A stretch of DNA of 64,000 bases from Brucella rhizosphaerae (GTDB lineage: Bacteria; Pseudomonadota; Alphaproteobacteria; Rhizobiales; Rhizobiaceae), in NCBI RefSeq assembly GCF_002252475.1, contig NZ_NNRK01000017.1, forward strand, positions 248,001 to 312,000. The letters are read 5' to 3'. A program made the position numbers and the translations under genes. The notes beneath the pieces are model-generated. The model did not search any database. It was not told where the DNA came from and saw only the letters and a list, made by a program, of their open reading frames with translations. Within the stretch, counting starts at the first letter, position 1, and each line of letters starts with the position of its first letter. Positions 44,211 through 52,804 of the stretch are shown here, in pieces.

Positions 44211-44375
44211 AAAAAACAACACCCGTCGCAGGGGAGGCGACGGGTGTCGTTTAGGGTAAGACCGGATTGGGAGGAGGAGTTCCGGTCTTTATAATCACCG
44301 AGGCTAATGGGAGGAGGGATGCCCCGGCGATATCTGAGAAACTGTGAGGACCGCACAGTTTGTGGGGGCGCGGTC
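44211..44375 (-). ncRNA. Candidate cuckoo-type sRNA with three anti-SD loops
   Basis: Read on the minus strand, hairpins follow one another. A stem GGACCGC/GCGGTCC comes first, with a C-rich loop. CCGGGGC/GCCTCGG (44327-44298) has loop ATCCCTCCTCCCATTA. TCC-GGTCTT-type stem AAGACCGGA/TCCGGTCTT (44289-44258) has loop ACTCCTCCTCCCAA. The final 11-pair stem ACACCCGTCGC/GCGACGGGTGT (44247-44219) has loop CTCCCCT and is followed by TGTTTTTT, an intrinsic terminator. The DUF1127 gene lies directly upstream. This arrangement matches the cuckoo (CcsR) RNAs of Rhodobacter, which follow the DUF1127 gene ccaF1. Confidence 0.75.
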
Positions 44376-44474
44376 CAAAAAAAGGCTTTCTTACGAAGCC
44401 AGGTAGTTGGCGCTTGCCTTCCGAAATAAACGCAGCTTGTCCTAAAACCGCTTTACGCTTTTCGGAATTCGCTA

Positions 44475-44621
44475 TCAGCGAGCAGCAGCCTTGCGTGCTA
44501 CGAACGGAATTTCCGAAGGCATGATGCCGAGGTCGTTCAGTTCACGTGGGCTCAGGCGGCTCAGTTCGTTTACTGTATTACGGTAACGGCGCCAGTTGTT
44601 GTACGAGCGGATCAGGTTCAT
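44475..44621 (-). CDS. DUF1127 small arginine-rich protein, 48 aa
   Basis: Begins MNLIRSYNNWRRYRNTV, with the DUF1127 core WRRYRNTVNELSRLSPREL (residues 10-28) followed by NDLGIMPSEIPFVA. AGGTGAGAG lies just before the start. Members are small basic RNA-binding proteins; CcaF1 of Rhodobacter binds and helps mature the CcsR RNAs downstream of its gene. The equivalent RNA is visible 100 bases downstream here. An ATATAGG stretch at 44667-44673 gives CCTATAT on the minus strand, resembling an RpoH-type -10 element; the -35 is not convincing. Role as RNA chaperone or stress regulator is inferred. Confidence 0.85.
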   Translation of the reverse strand: MNLIRSYNNWRRYRNTVNELSRLSPRELNDLGIMPSEIPFVARKAAAR

Positions 44622-44673
44622 TTCTCTCACCTAGTCAAAAAATCAAATCTCTTTGTTGCCAACAGCATATAGG

Positions 44674-45050
44674 TGGGTTGCTCTGAAAGTTGCAGAGACA
44701 GATTTGCATAGCTGCTGTGCAATTTAGCCTGTCGATTGCACGTCTTTTGCGCAGCTTGGTCATTATGTGATCACAATTGCCAATCCACATAGGCAAATCA
44801 CCATACTCAAGGCATTTCGCTGCTCTAATCATTAATGAATCATGACAGGACAGTGAGATCCACTATCTTGATGTCGCGTGATAGAGAGTTTCCTCGTAAC
44901 GCTCGACTGGGCGAAGATTTTGTCGCAAAAGTTCGGGAATTTGTCGGCTGAAGACAATAATCCGCATGACACCCAAATCGTATTGCTTTAAAGGGTGATA
45001 CGTCGTGTGCAAGCGTGTGACTCTTAAGCAATCACATTCTTGTACTGTCT
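44674..45050. other. Intergenic region between DUF1127 promoter and glycine riboswitch
   Basis: No convincing gene. It should hold the promoters of the minus-strand DUF1127/sRNA unit and of the plus-strand riboswitch-gcv operon; I cannot place the latter with confidence. Two minus-strand frames here are unsupported and partly cover the riboswitch. Confidence 0.4.
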
Positions 45051-45223
45051 GTCTGCGGGAGAGCGCTTTTAAAGCCGCCGAAGGGGAAATCGCCCGAAAT
45101 CTCTCAGGTACAAGGAACCGCAGACGGGTAAGGCAACTCTGGAAAGTCGGAGGAAACTCCGCGCCGAAGGTGTAAGTATGGCTCTTTATATAGCCATGCG
45201 AGTCTCTCAGGCCTGAGACAGAG
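45051..45223 (+). promoter_or_regulatory. Tandem glycine riboswitch
   Basis: Two consecutive aptamers. The first is closed by GTCTGCGG/CCGCAGAC (45051-45058/45118-45125) and holds GGGAGAGCGC and GCCGCCGAAGGGG, then CTCTCAGGTACAAGGA. The second is closed by CTCTG/CAGAG (45137-45223) and repeats GCGCCGAAGGTGTAAG and CTCTCAGGCCTGAGACAGAG. This two-aptamer layout is the known cooperative glycine sensor that turns on gcv genes when glycine is plentiful. It ends about 54 bases before the gcvT start. Confidence 0.93.
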
Positions 45224-45276
45224 GGGCACGAAGCAACCGCATTTCGCGGAGGCATACGTGCGACTCTGGAGTTGTT

Positions 45277-46380
45277 ATGGGCGATACCGAATTTTTGAAT
45301 ACTCTGCCTTTACATGATCTGCATGAAGAAGCTGGCGCTCGCTTTGGCGGCTTTGCCGGATGGAATATGCCGATCACTTATCCGCTCGGCGTGATGAAGG
45401 AGCACCTTCATACCCGTGCGCATGTTGGTCTCTTCGACATTTCTCATATGAAGCTGATCGAAGTATCCGGCCCCGACGCCGTAGAGCTTCTCGCACAGGC
45501 GTGCCCCCTTGATCCGTCGGTCTTGGGTACTGGTCAGTCAAAATATACGTTCTTCCTCAATGAAAAAGGCGGCATCCTTGATGATCTGATCGTCACGCGC
45601 CTTGGTGATGATCGTTTCATGGTTGTTGCCAATGCAGGCAATGCGGAAGCCGATATTGAGCATCTTCAGGAAGAAGCCGCTGGCAAGGACGTAAAGGTCA
45701 ATCCGCTTGACCGTGTGTTTATCGCCATTCAGGGGCCGGAAGCTGAAGATGTCATTAAGGATTTGGGACTTGCCGGTTCCGATCTCTCTTTCATGAACGG
45801 TTTTGAGCCAAAAGCTGGCTGGTTCATGACCCGCTCTGGCTATACCGGCGAAGACGGCTTTGAAGTCGGTCTGCCTGCCGACGAAGCGCGCGAGCTGGTG
45901 AAGAAGCTTCTGGCTGATGAACGCGTTGAGTGGATTGGTCTTGCAGCTCGCGACAGCTTACGCCTTGAAGCAGGACTTTGCCTGCATGGTCAGGACATTA
46001 CGCCGGAGACAGATCCGGTTTCCGCTGGCCTCACCTGGGCTATCTCCAAGCCAGTGCGTGAGAAAGCAGTCTTCAACGGTGCACCAGCTGTGCTCGCAAG
46101 ACTTGAGCAGGGCGTGGACGCAAAGCGCGTTGGCCTTAAGGCAGAAGGCCGCCAGCCAGTGCGCGCAGGTGTTGATCTTTTTGACGAGAGCGGCCGTCAG
46201 GTCGGCACTGTCACTTCGGGCGGTTTTGGTCCGTCCGCCGGTTTCCCGGTCGCCATGGGCTTTGTCGAGCTTAGCCTCGCAAAGCCCGGCACCCGCATTT
46301 TCGCTGAGGTACGCGGTAACAAGGTTCCCGTCGATGTCTCAGCACTTCCCTTCACACCCCATCGCTATCGCAAAGGATGA
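45277..46380 (+). CDS. gcvT: Glycine cleavage system T protein (aminomethyltransferase)
   Basis: A 367-residue GcvT. Characteristic stretches include [45 protein letters not shown]-type [15 protein letters not shown], the folate-site region [18 protein letters not shown], and the C-terminal barrel with [17 protein letters not shown]. It moves the methylene group from the H-protein lipoyl arm to tetrahydrofolate, releasing ammonia. First gene of gcvTHP behind a glycine riboswitch; gcvH starts 6 bases after the stop. Confidence 0.95.
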   Translation: MGDTEFLNTLPLHDLHEEAGARFGGFAGWNMPITYPLGVMKEHLHTRAHVGLFDISHMKLIEVSGPDAVELLAQACPLDPSVLGTGQSKYTFFLNEKGGILDDLIVTRLGDDRFMVVANAGNAEADIEHLQEEAAGKDVKVNPLDRVFIAIQGPEAEDVIKDLGLAGSDLSFMNGFEPKAGWFMTRSGYTGEDGFEVGLPADEARELVKKLLADERVEWIGLAARDSLRLEAGLCLHGQDITPETDPVSAGLTWAISKPVREKAVFNGAPAVLARLEQGVDAKRVGLKAEGRQPVRAGVDLFDESGRQVGTVTSGGFGPSAGFPVAMGFVELSLAKPGTRIFAEVRGNKVPVDVSALPFTPHRYRKG

Positions 46381-46385
46381 TTTCC

Positions 46386-46754
46386 ATGGCCAATATCCTG
46401 TTCACCGAAGATCATGAGTGGATCAGCGTCGAAGCTGGCGTTGCCACTGTCGGCATTACGATCCACGCACAGGAACAGCTCGGCGACCTCGTATTCGTTG
46501 ATCTGCCGGAAGTCGGTCGCACTGTTTCCAAAGGCGAAGGCATCGTCGTTGTAGAGTCCGTCAAGGCTGCTTCCGACGTCTATGCGCCTGTCGATGGCGA
46601 AGTCGTAGAAGTCAACGATGCAGTGGCGAGTGATCCAGCTCTCATCAATCAGGCCGCAGAAGCCGCTGGCTGGCTGTTCAAACTGAAGCTGTCGGACGAA
46701 GGCCAGCTTTCGGGTCTTCTCGATAAAGCCGGCTACGAAGCACTGGTAGGATAA
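46386..46754 (+). CDS. gcvH: Glycine cleavage system H protein (lipoyl carrier)
   Basis: A 122-residue H protein. [20 protein letters not shown] opens the fold and the lipoyl lysine is Lys60 in [17 protein letters not shown]. The start is ATG 46386, with AAAGGATG 8-9 bases upstream; the in-frame ATG 46377 would overlap that ribosome binding site. It shuttles the aminomethyl group between the P, T and L proteins. Only 4 bases separate it from gcvP. The L protein (lipoamide dehydrogenase) is not encoded here. Confidence 0.95.
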   Translation: MANILFTEDHEWISVEAGVATVGITIHAQEQLGDLVFVDLPEVGRTVSKGEGIVVVESVKAASDVYAPVDGEVVEVNDAVASDPALINQAAEAAGWLFKLKLSDEGQLSGLLDKAGYEALVG

Positions 46755-46758
46755 AATT

Positions 46759-49572
46759 ATGACGCAACAGGTTCTTCCTTTTGTCGCCCGTCATATCGGG
46801 CCACGTGTGGAAGACGAGCGCGCAATGCTTGCAGCGCTCGGTCTTCCTTCCATGGAAACGCTGATCACGCAGGCTGTTCCGGCATCAATCCGGCTTAACC
46901 GCGCGCTTGACCTGCCAGCTCCGCTGAGTGAATCCGAAGCTCTCGCGGAACTCAATGAGATCATGGGTCGCAATGTGGTGAAGAAGAGCTTCATCGGTGC
47001 GGGTTATCATGGTGTCCATACCCCCCCTGTGATCCAGCGCAACCTGTTTGAAAATCCGGCATGGTACACGGCCTATACGCCGTACCAGTCGGAAATCAGT
47101 CAGGGCCGTCTGGAGCTGCTGTTCCATTTCCAGACACTTGTTGCTGAGCTTTCCGGTCTTCCGGTGGCCTGTGCATCACTGCTGGATGAAGCAACTGCCG
47201 TGGCTGAAGCTGTTGGCGTTGCCGTTCGTCATCATCGCGACAAGCGTGAGCGCGTTCTGCTTGCAGGCGATTTGCATCCACAGACTGTTGATGTGATCAA
47301 CACCCGTGCCGAGCCGCTTGGCTGGCAGGTTGAAGCCGGAAGCACGGTTGACGACAACACAGCTGCTGTCGTTGTGCCTTGGCCGGATACGCGTGGCATT
47401 TATGGCGACTTTACCGCCGTGATTGCGGATGCGAAGGCAAAGGGCGCTCTGGTGATCGCTGTTGCTGATCCGCTGGCGCTGACCATTTTGGAAGCGCCTG
47501 CCAAGTGGGGCGCGGACATGGCTGTCGGCTCAATGCAGCGCTATGGCGTGCCAATGGGCTTTGGTGGTCCACATGCTGCTTATCTGGCAGTGTCCGAGCC
47601 ACTGACCCGCATCATTCCCGGTCGTATTGTTGGTCAGTCGGTTGATGCACATGGCCGCGCCGCCTATCGTCTGGCGCTTCAGACGCGTGAGCAGCATATC
47701 CGTCGTGACAAGGCGACTTCGAACATCTGCACCGCACAGGCACTGCTTGCTAATATGGCTGCATCCTTTGCTATCTGGCATGGCCCGTCAGGCTTGCAGG
47801 CAATTGCAACGCGTGTGGCTGGTCTTGCCTCGCGCTTTGCTGCCGGCCTTAAGGCTGCTGGTATCGAGATTGCAGGTGACAGCCTGTTCGATACAGTTGC
47901 GATCAGGGTTGCCGGCAAAGCTCAAAACCTCGCCGACGAAGCCGACAAGGGCGGTCGTCTGGTCCGTATCATCGATGCAGATACAGTTGGCGTAACTTTT
48001 GACGAAACCTCGACCGAAGATGATGTTGCAGCGCTTGCCGTGCTGTTTGGTGCTAAGTCAGTAGGTAACGACGAATTGCTCGTTCCGGGTAATGGACGCG
48101 ATCAAGGCTTCCTGACACAGGAAGTTTTCCATTCGCACCGTTCCGAGACCGAAATGATGCGCTTCCTGCGTCGTCTGGCTGACAAGGATCTGGCGCTTGA
48201 CCGTGCGATGATCCCGCTTGGCTCGTGCACGATGAAGCTCAATGCTGCAGCAGAAATGATGCCGGTCAGCTGGAATACGGTTGCTAATCTGCATCCATTT
48301 GCACCAGAGGCGCAGACGACTGGCTATGCCAAGATGACGTCTGATGTCGAAGCATGGCTTTGCGAAATCACCGGCTTTGCTGGCGTTTCGCTACAGCCAA
48401 ATGCGGGTAGCCAGGGCGAATATGCGGGTCTTCTCGCAATCCGCCACTATCACCAGTCGCGTGGCGAAGGGCATCGCAATATCTGCCTTATTCCATCATC
48501 AGCCCATGGCACCAATCCAGCCAGTGCTTCGATGGCTGGTATGAGCGTTGTCGTGGTCAATTGCCGTCCTGACGGCGATATCGATATGGATGATCTGAAA
48601 GCCAAGGCTGAAAAACATCGCGATAATCTTGCCGCGTTCATGATCACCTATCCGTCCACCTATGGCGTATTTGAAGAAGGCATCAAGGCTTTCTGTGAAA
48701 TCGTCCATGACAATGGCGGTCAGGTCTATTTTGATGGCGCGAACCTCAATGCATTGGTTGGTCTGGGGCGTCCTTGCGATATCGGTGCCGATGTCTGCCA
48801 TATGAACCTGCACAAGACCTTTTGCATTCCGCATGGCGGTGGTGGTCCGGGTGTTGGTCCTATTGGTGTAGCTAAGCACCTGGTGCCTTATCTTCCGGGT
48901 CACGTGGATCTGGGTTCCGAACATGCTGTTTCGGCTGCACCGTTTGGCAGTGCATCCATTCTGGTCATCACGTGGATGTACATCCGCATGATGGGTGGTG
49001 CAGGTCTCAAGAAGGCAACCGAGGCTGCAATCCTCAACGCCAACTACATCGCGCATCGCCTGAAGGATGCATATCCGATCCTTTACACCGGTGCGCATGA
49101 CCGCGTGGCACATGAGTGCATCGTGGATACGCGTGTTCTTAAAGACAGTGCAGGCATCACCGTAGAAGATGTCGCTAAGCGCCTCATCGATTACGGTTTC
49201 CATGCCCCGACTATGTCTTGGCCGGTTGCCGGAACGCTGATGATCGAGCCGACAGAGTCTGAGCCCAAGTTGGAAATCGATCGTCTTTGCGATGCGATGA
49301 TCGCCATTGCAGGCGAGGCCAAAAAGGTTGCTGACGGTGTCTGGCCAAAGGATGATAATCCGTTGACCAACGCACCACATACGGCAGGCGATACGCTGGC
49401 AACAGAATGGACTCACCCATATACGCGTGAGGAAGCTGTGTTTCCGGCAATCGCTCTCGGTGGCGATTTTGACACGACGGCAAAATATTGGCCGCCTGTC
49501 AGCCGCGTCGATAATGTGGGTGGTGACAGAAACCTTATCTGCTCCTGCCCACCGGTTGCAGCCTACGGCTGA
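46759..49572 (+). CDS. gcvP: Glycine cleavage system P protein (glycine decarboxylase)
   Basis: A 937-residue homodimeric-type GcvP with both halves fused. The N-terminal half carries [18 protein letters not shown] and [16 protein letters not shown]; the catalytic C-terminal half carries [16 protein letters not shown] and the PLP lysine Lys686 in [17 protein letters not shown]. The length is close to E. coli GcvP (957). It decarboxylates glycine and loads the aminomethyl group on GcvH. Last gene of the riboswitch-controlled operon; a 9-pair stem at 49614-49642 and a strong terminator at 49781 follow. Confidence 0.95.
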   Translation: MTQQVLPFVARHIGPRVEDERAMLAALGLPSMETLITQAVPASIRLNRALDLPAPLSESEALAELNEIMGRNVVKKSFIGAGYHGVHTPPVIQRNLFENPAWYTAYTPYQSEISQGRLELLFHFQTLVAELSGLPVACASLLDEATAVAEAVGVAVRHHRDKRERVLLAGDLHPQTVDVINTRAEPLGWQVEAGSTVDDNTAAVVVPWPDTRGIYGDFTAVIADAKAKGALVIAVADPLALTILEAPAKWGADMAVGSMQRYGVPMGFGGPHAAYLAVSEPLTRIIPGRIVGQSVDAHGRAAYRLALQTREQHIRRDKATSNICTAQALLANMAASFAIWHGPSGLQAIATRVAGLASRFAAGLKAAGIEIAGDSLFDTVAIRVAGKAQNLADEADKGGRLVRIIDADTVGVTFDETSTEDDVAALAVLFGAKSVGNDELLVPGNGRDQGFLTQEVFHSHRSETEMMRFLRRLADKDLALDRAMIPLGSCTMKLNAAAEMMPVSWNTVANLHPFAPEAQTTGYAKMTSDVEAWLCEITGFAGVSLQPNAGSQGEYAGLLAIRHYHQSRGEGHRNICLIPSSAHGTNPASASMAGMSVVVVNCRPDGDIDMDDLKAKAEKHRDNLAAFMITYPSTYGVFEEGIKAFCEIVHDNGGQVYFDGANLNALVGLGRPCDIGADVCHMNLHKTFCIPHGGGGPGVGPIGVAKHLVPYLPGHVDLGSEHAVSAAPFGSASILVITWMYIRMMGGAGLKKATEAAILNANYIAHRLKDAYPILYTGAHDRVAHECIVDTRVLKDSAGITVEDVAKRLIDYGFHAPTMSWPVAGTLMIEPTESEPKLEIDRLCDAMIAIAGEAKKVADGVWPKDDNPLTNAPHTAGDTLATEWTHPYTREEAVFPAIALGGDFDTTAKYWPPVSRVDNVGGDRNLICSCPPVAAYG

Positions 49573-49613
49573 TATCACTGGCAGGTGGTATTTTAACACT
49601 TTGTAAAGTGACA

Positions 49614-49650
49614 GGTCGGAGCGGTACTCTATTGCTCCGACCGTAATAAA
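49614..49650 (+). terminator. Hairpin shortly after gcvP
   Basis: GGTCGGAGC (49614-49622) pairs perfectly with GCTCCGACC (49634-49642). The following GTAATAAAATTT is only partly U-rich, so this may be an mRNA-end stabiliser or weak terminator. Confidence 0.5.
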
Positions 49651-49780
49651 ATTTCTTGGTTTCGCCGGGGGATTTTGTTCGTCGACGAAGTTCCGGATAC
49701 TGGTTTTTCAAGCGAGTCTGGCGCTGAAAACACTGTGCTCCGATGCCAATTTTCGGAATGAGTATTCGTGTTATTTTAAG

Positions 49781-49813
49781 AGCGCTGCGGTAACGCAGCG
49801 CTTTTTATTTTTC
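49781..49813 (+). terminator. Strong terminator downstream of gcvTHP
   Basis: AGCGCTGCG (49781-49789) pairs with CGCAGCGCT (49794-49802) around a 4-base loop, followed by TTTTATTTTTC. It ends the gcv operon or a separate short transcript. Confidence 0.8.
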
Positions 49814-49835
49814 ACCGAAGTCTTTGAAATTTAGG

Positions 49836-49966
49836 CAAAAAAAGAGCCGGACTAAAAAGTCCGGCTAAGTTATGAAGGTGCCACAAGGGCAAACCTCCAG
49901 AGGGGAACACTTACCGCGCGCAATGGGAGGAGGCGCAAGCGGTAAGTACCTGTCATATGGATCAGT
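49836..49966 (-). ncRNA. Stand-alone candidate sRNA with anti-SD hairpin loop
   Basis: On the minus strand, the stem ACTTACCGC/GCGGTAAGT (49947-49909) extends inward by GCGC/GCGC and displays the apical loop CTCCTCCCATT. A second part with GCCCTTGTGGCAC follows, then a 9-pair terminator AGCCGGACT-TTTT-AGTCCGGCT (49866-49845) and CTTTTTTTG. It shares the anti-SD loop with the RNA at 44211-44375 but has no DUF1127 gene upstream. It resembles the alpha-r14/NfeR1 type of rhizobial sRNA. The 5' end is not fixed. Confidence 0.7.
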
Positions 49967-50242
49967 TAGCGCCATTCTTCAACCCCTGAAACGCGAAATT
50001 TTTGACCATTTCGGAAAATTCTGAAACTTTTCGTGGTTTTAACAAATTCAGATTGTTGATTGGTCAATTTTTGAGCTCTTATGCTGGCTCAGGGTGCTCC
50101 AAATCGAAACAATCTCCTGTTGTAAAGCTGATGCGACGGCGACTCTGCAATCAAGCCCCAAAGTTTTGCGGGTGTATTCGCACGGCCTGATGTCTAGGAT
50201 ATAATCGGGAATTGTCTGGCGTCGCTGCGAATGGGAGAGTTC
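49967..50242. other. Intergenic region upstream of the 144-aa membrane protein gene
   Basis: No convincing gene; a 62-codon frame at 50002 lacks family features and a ribosome binding site. The region should hold the promoter of the minus-strand sRNA; TTGAAG and TATGAC on the minus strand (about 49982 and 49957) are spaced 19 bases apart and only weakly match. Confidence 0.35.
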
Positions 50243-50677
50243 ATGGATTTGCGGCTGCTTCTACTTATGGTTATCGCCGGAATAGGATTCGGCGTTCTGG
50301 CAATTCATTTTTTGGGTGGAGGAACAAAGCGCAGCATTCTTGCAGACGATCAAATGGTCAAAGCGCGCTTTCATCTTGATTATCCTGAAATCGAAATTGG
50401 AGAGATTTGCTACACTGACGATCATAGCGCTGCATTTTTTCCGCTAAAAGGATTGGGAACAGGACTGGTTCATAGCGTTGGAGATCGCTTTTTGACGCGC
50501 TGCATGGCTGCATCAGACATTGTTGCCGTTGAGGAGAAGGGCAATGCTGAACTGGTATTGCACATGAAAGACTTCACATGGCCCAAGGCCAGGTTGGTTT
50601 TCAGTGATGCCGCTGATCGGAAGAAAGTGACAAATTGGCTATCGGTTCCATCCTGGGAGGGGAAGCCGCATGGATAA
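50243..50677 (+). CDS. Membrane-anchored hypothetical protein, 144 aa
   Basis: One N-terminal membrane helix (LRLLLLMVIAGIGFGVLAIH), then a soluble domain of about 115 residues with alternating hydrophobic strands (ARFHLDYPEIEIGEICYTDD) that looks beta-rich. I recognise no family. GGGAGAG lies 7 bases before ATG 50243; ATG 50231 in frame is less well placed. The stop overlaps the next gene by 8 bases, so it is translationally coupled to the hydroxylase and may assist it. Confidence 0.75.
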   Translation: MDLRLLLLMVIAGIGFGVLAIHFLGGGTKRSILADDQMVKARFHLDYPEIEIGEICYTDDHSAAFFPLKGLGTGLVHSVGDRFLTRCMAASDIVAVEEKGNAELVLHMKDFTWPKARLVFSDAADRKKVTNWLSVPSWEGKPHG

Positions 50678-51614
50678 CAATCCGGTATTCTTAGATGTGA
50701 CTCGCGTCGCAATTCCGCTTTATGTACTCGGGATTCTAATCGAGCTGGTTGCGATCCGCTATTGGAAGCGGAAGGGGGAGTTCGAAACGCGAGATGCGCT
50801 GACAAGCCTGCTGATGGGGGCAGGGAATGTTGCAGCCGGATTGCTGCTTGGTTTCGTTTCCGTCGTTGCATTGCTGTGGGTATGGCAGTTCAGGTTCTTC
50901 GACTTAGGTCTGCACTGGTGGGTTTTCGTTGTCGCCTTTATTTTCGACGATCTGCGCTATTATTGCTATCATCGTATTGCGCACCGCGTGCGCTGGGTAT
51001 GGGCCGAGCACGTCAATCATCATTCAAGCCAGCATTATAATCTAACGACTGCTTTGCGGCAGTCGTGGACTGGACAGATGACCGGCATGTTCGTCTTGCA
51101 AGTACCCTTGGTTCTACTCGGATTTCATCCAGCGGTGATTGCATTTGTTTACGGTTTTAATCTGATTTATCAGTTCTGGATTCATACAGAAGCCATCGGC
51201 AAGCTACCCCGGCCCATTGAGTATATCTTCAATACGCCGTCGCATCATCGCGTGCACCATGCCACGAACCCACGTTATCTGGATGCAAATTATGCTGGCA
51301 CTCTCATCATCTGGGATCGGATGTTTGGTACATTTGTCGAAGAATTGCCGGAAGACATGCCGCGCTACGGTATTGTGAAGAATGTCGGCACGTTCAATCC
51401 CGTGCGCGTGGCTTTCCATGAATGGTTCGGCATGTTGAAGGACGTGTTCTCGCCGGGCCTGACCTTGCGCCAGCGTCTTCTATATATGATCGCCCCGCCG
51501 GGATGGAGCCATGACAGGAGCCGCAAAACATCCGAAGACCTGAAGGCAGATTACGTACGGCTCAATCCTTCCGAGGCAGGTAAACCCGGCCTGCCGGAGA
51601 AGTATAGCGGTTAA
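50670..51614 (+). CDS. Fatty acid hydroxylase/sterol desaturase family enzyme
   Basis: A 314-residue integral membrane di-iron enzyme. The four hydrophobic helices are accompanied by the histidine boxes HRIAHRVRWVWAEH, HVNHHSSQH and the C-terminal HHRVHHATN, as required for the non-haem di-iron centre. Members hydroxylate or desaturate lipids, sterols or carotenoids; in alphaproteobacteria several act on membrane lipids. Substrate unknown. GGGAGGGG precedes ATG 50670, inside the preceding gene's end. Confidence 0.87.
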   Translation: MDNNPVFLDVTRVAIPLYVLGILIELVAIRYWKRKGEFETRDALTSLLMGAGNVAAGLLLGFVSVVALLWVWQFRFFDLGLHWWVFVVAFIFDDLRYYCYHRIAHRVRWVWAEHVNHHSSQHYNLTTALRQSWTGQMTGMFVLQVPLVLLGFHPAVIAFVYGFNLIYQFWIHTEAIGKLPRPIEYIFNTPSHHRVHHATNPRYLDANYAGTLIIWDRMFGTFVEELPEDMPRYGIVKNVGTFNPVRVAFHEWFGMLKDVFSPGLTLRQRLLYMIAPPGWSHDRSRKTSEDLKADYVRLNPSEAGKPGLPEKYSG

Positions 51615-51631
51615 GCATATACAGCCTGCGA

Positions 51632-51645
51632 TTGATTTCTATCAA
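51632..51645. promoter_or_regulatory. FNR/FixK-type box upstream of efeUOB
   Basis: TTGATTTCTATCAA perfectly matches TTGAT-N4-ATCAA. It lies 305 bases upstream of the efeU start and 18 bases after the hydroxylase stop. Which gene it controls, if any, is not clear. Confidence 0.45.
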
Positions 51646-51786
51646 TGTCCATTTGTCACTGTGGTGGGCGAAATCGGCCACCTCCTATTTATTTTGGCGC
51701 ATTCGACAAAGATGTATTTTGTTGGTTTCAAAGGTGGGAGAGTTTGATTGTCCACTAATATGCAGATTCCTAAGATCATGAAATAA

Positions 51787-51801
51787 TTAGAATAATTCTA
51801 A
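51787..51801. promoter_or_regulatory. Irr-type iron box upstream of efeU
   Basis: TTAGAATAATTCTAA is a perfect 7-1-7 palindrome containing TTAGAA-N3-TTCTAA, the core of the rhizobial Irr/ICE motif. It lies about 150 bases before efeU, an iron-uptake gene. Confidence 0.65.
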
Positions 51802-51949
51802 AACATTCCCATCGTAGTCAACTTCATTTAGCTTGCAGCGACAGCCGCGTAGATATAGAAAGATGACCAATTGACGAAGGCTTGTGCCGGTTGTGAAGAG
51901 AGTCAATCAAGGGGCGGATTGATTATCTCTGTCTTTTGGATGAATTCGA

Positions 51950-52789
51950 ATGCTCGTACCATTTCTCATAATGTTTCGCGAAGGCGTGGAAGCTGCGCTG
52001 ATTGTTGGCATCATCGCGAGCTATCTCCATCAGACTGGACGCAGCGCCTGGATGCCGGTTGTTTGGATCGGTATTCTGCTGGCGCTCGCAATGTCGCTCG
52101 CGGTTGGCGCAATTCTGCAATTATTGAGCGCTGAATTTCCTCAGAAAGCACAGGAACTGTTTGAGGCGATTATCGGTCTCATCGCTGTTTTTGTGCTGAC
52201 TTCGATGGTTTTCTGGATGCGTAAAGCTGCGCGTTCCATAAAGGCAGAGCTTCATCATTCCATTGATGCCGCCTTTGAAACGCCAACCCATAAGGGCTTC
52301 GGGCTCATTCTGATGGTGTTCTTCGCTGTGGCGCGTGAAGGACTTGAATCGGTCTTCTTCCTGCTTGCGGCTTTTCAGCAAAGCGAGGGTGCTGCGGCTC
52401 CGCTTGGCGCTTTGCTCGGCGTGCTATTGGCTGCAGCAGTCGGTTACGCCATTTATCGTGGCGGCTTGAAACTCAATTTACGGCGCTTCTTCCGCTGGAC
52501 CGGCGTTTTCATTCTGATCATCGCAGCCGGCATTCTCGCGAACTCTGTCATGGCGTTCCATGAAGCGGGCATCTGGAACCATTTCCAGACGGTTGTGTTC
52601 GACACCAGTGAAATCCTGCCGCTTGACAGCACGCTCGGCTCGGTTCTGGCCGGCATCTTTGGCTATATCGCCACGCCAACGGTTAGTGAAGTCGTCGCCT
52701 ATCTGGCTTTTCTGGTACCCGCGCTCATTCTCTTCCTGATGCCACCTTCTGCGCCAGCGCAGAAGGGTCAGCTCAAGCACAACGTTTAA
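51950..52789 (+). CDS. efeU: Ferrous/ferric iron permease EfeU (FTR1 family)
   Basis: A 279-residue inner-membrane protein with seven hydrophobic helices. Two REGxE iron-binding motifs mark the family: FREGVEAALIVGI at residues 9-21 and AREGLESVFF near 126. It transports iron after oxidation of Fe(II) in the EfeUOB system. It starts an operon with efeO (15 bases later) and efeB. The Irr-type box at 51787 suggests induction under iron limitation (inference). Confidence 0.92.
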   Translation: MLVPFLIMFREGVEAALIVGIIASYLHQTGRSAWMPVVWIGILLALAMSLAVGAILQLLSAEFPQKAQELFEAIIGLIAVFVLTSMVFWMRKAARSIKAELHHSIDAAFETPTHKGFGLILMVFFAVAREGLESVFFLLAAFQQSEGAAAPLGALLGVLLAAAVGYAIYRGGLKLNLRRFFRWTGVFILIIAAGILANSVMAFHEAGIWNHFQTVVFDTSEILPLDSTLGSVLAGIFGYIATPTVSEVVAYLAFLVPALILFLMPPSAPAQKGQLKHNV

Positions 52790-52804
52790 TCAAAGAGATT
52801 TTCC

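Noticed and set aside
44863-45255. 130-codon minus-strand frame over the glycine riboswitch
   Set aside because: It covers a strongly conserved riboswitch on the other strand; composition is explained by RNA structure.
50002-50190. 62-codon frame upstream of the 144-aa protein
   Set aside because: No ribosome binding site, low-complexity translation; the region more likely contains an sRNA promoter.
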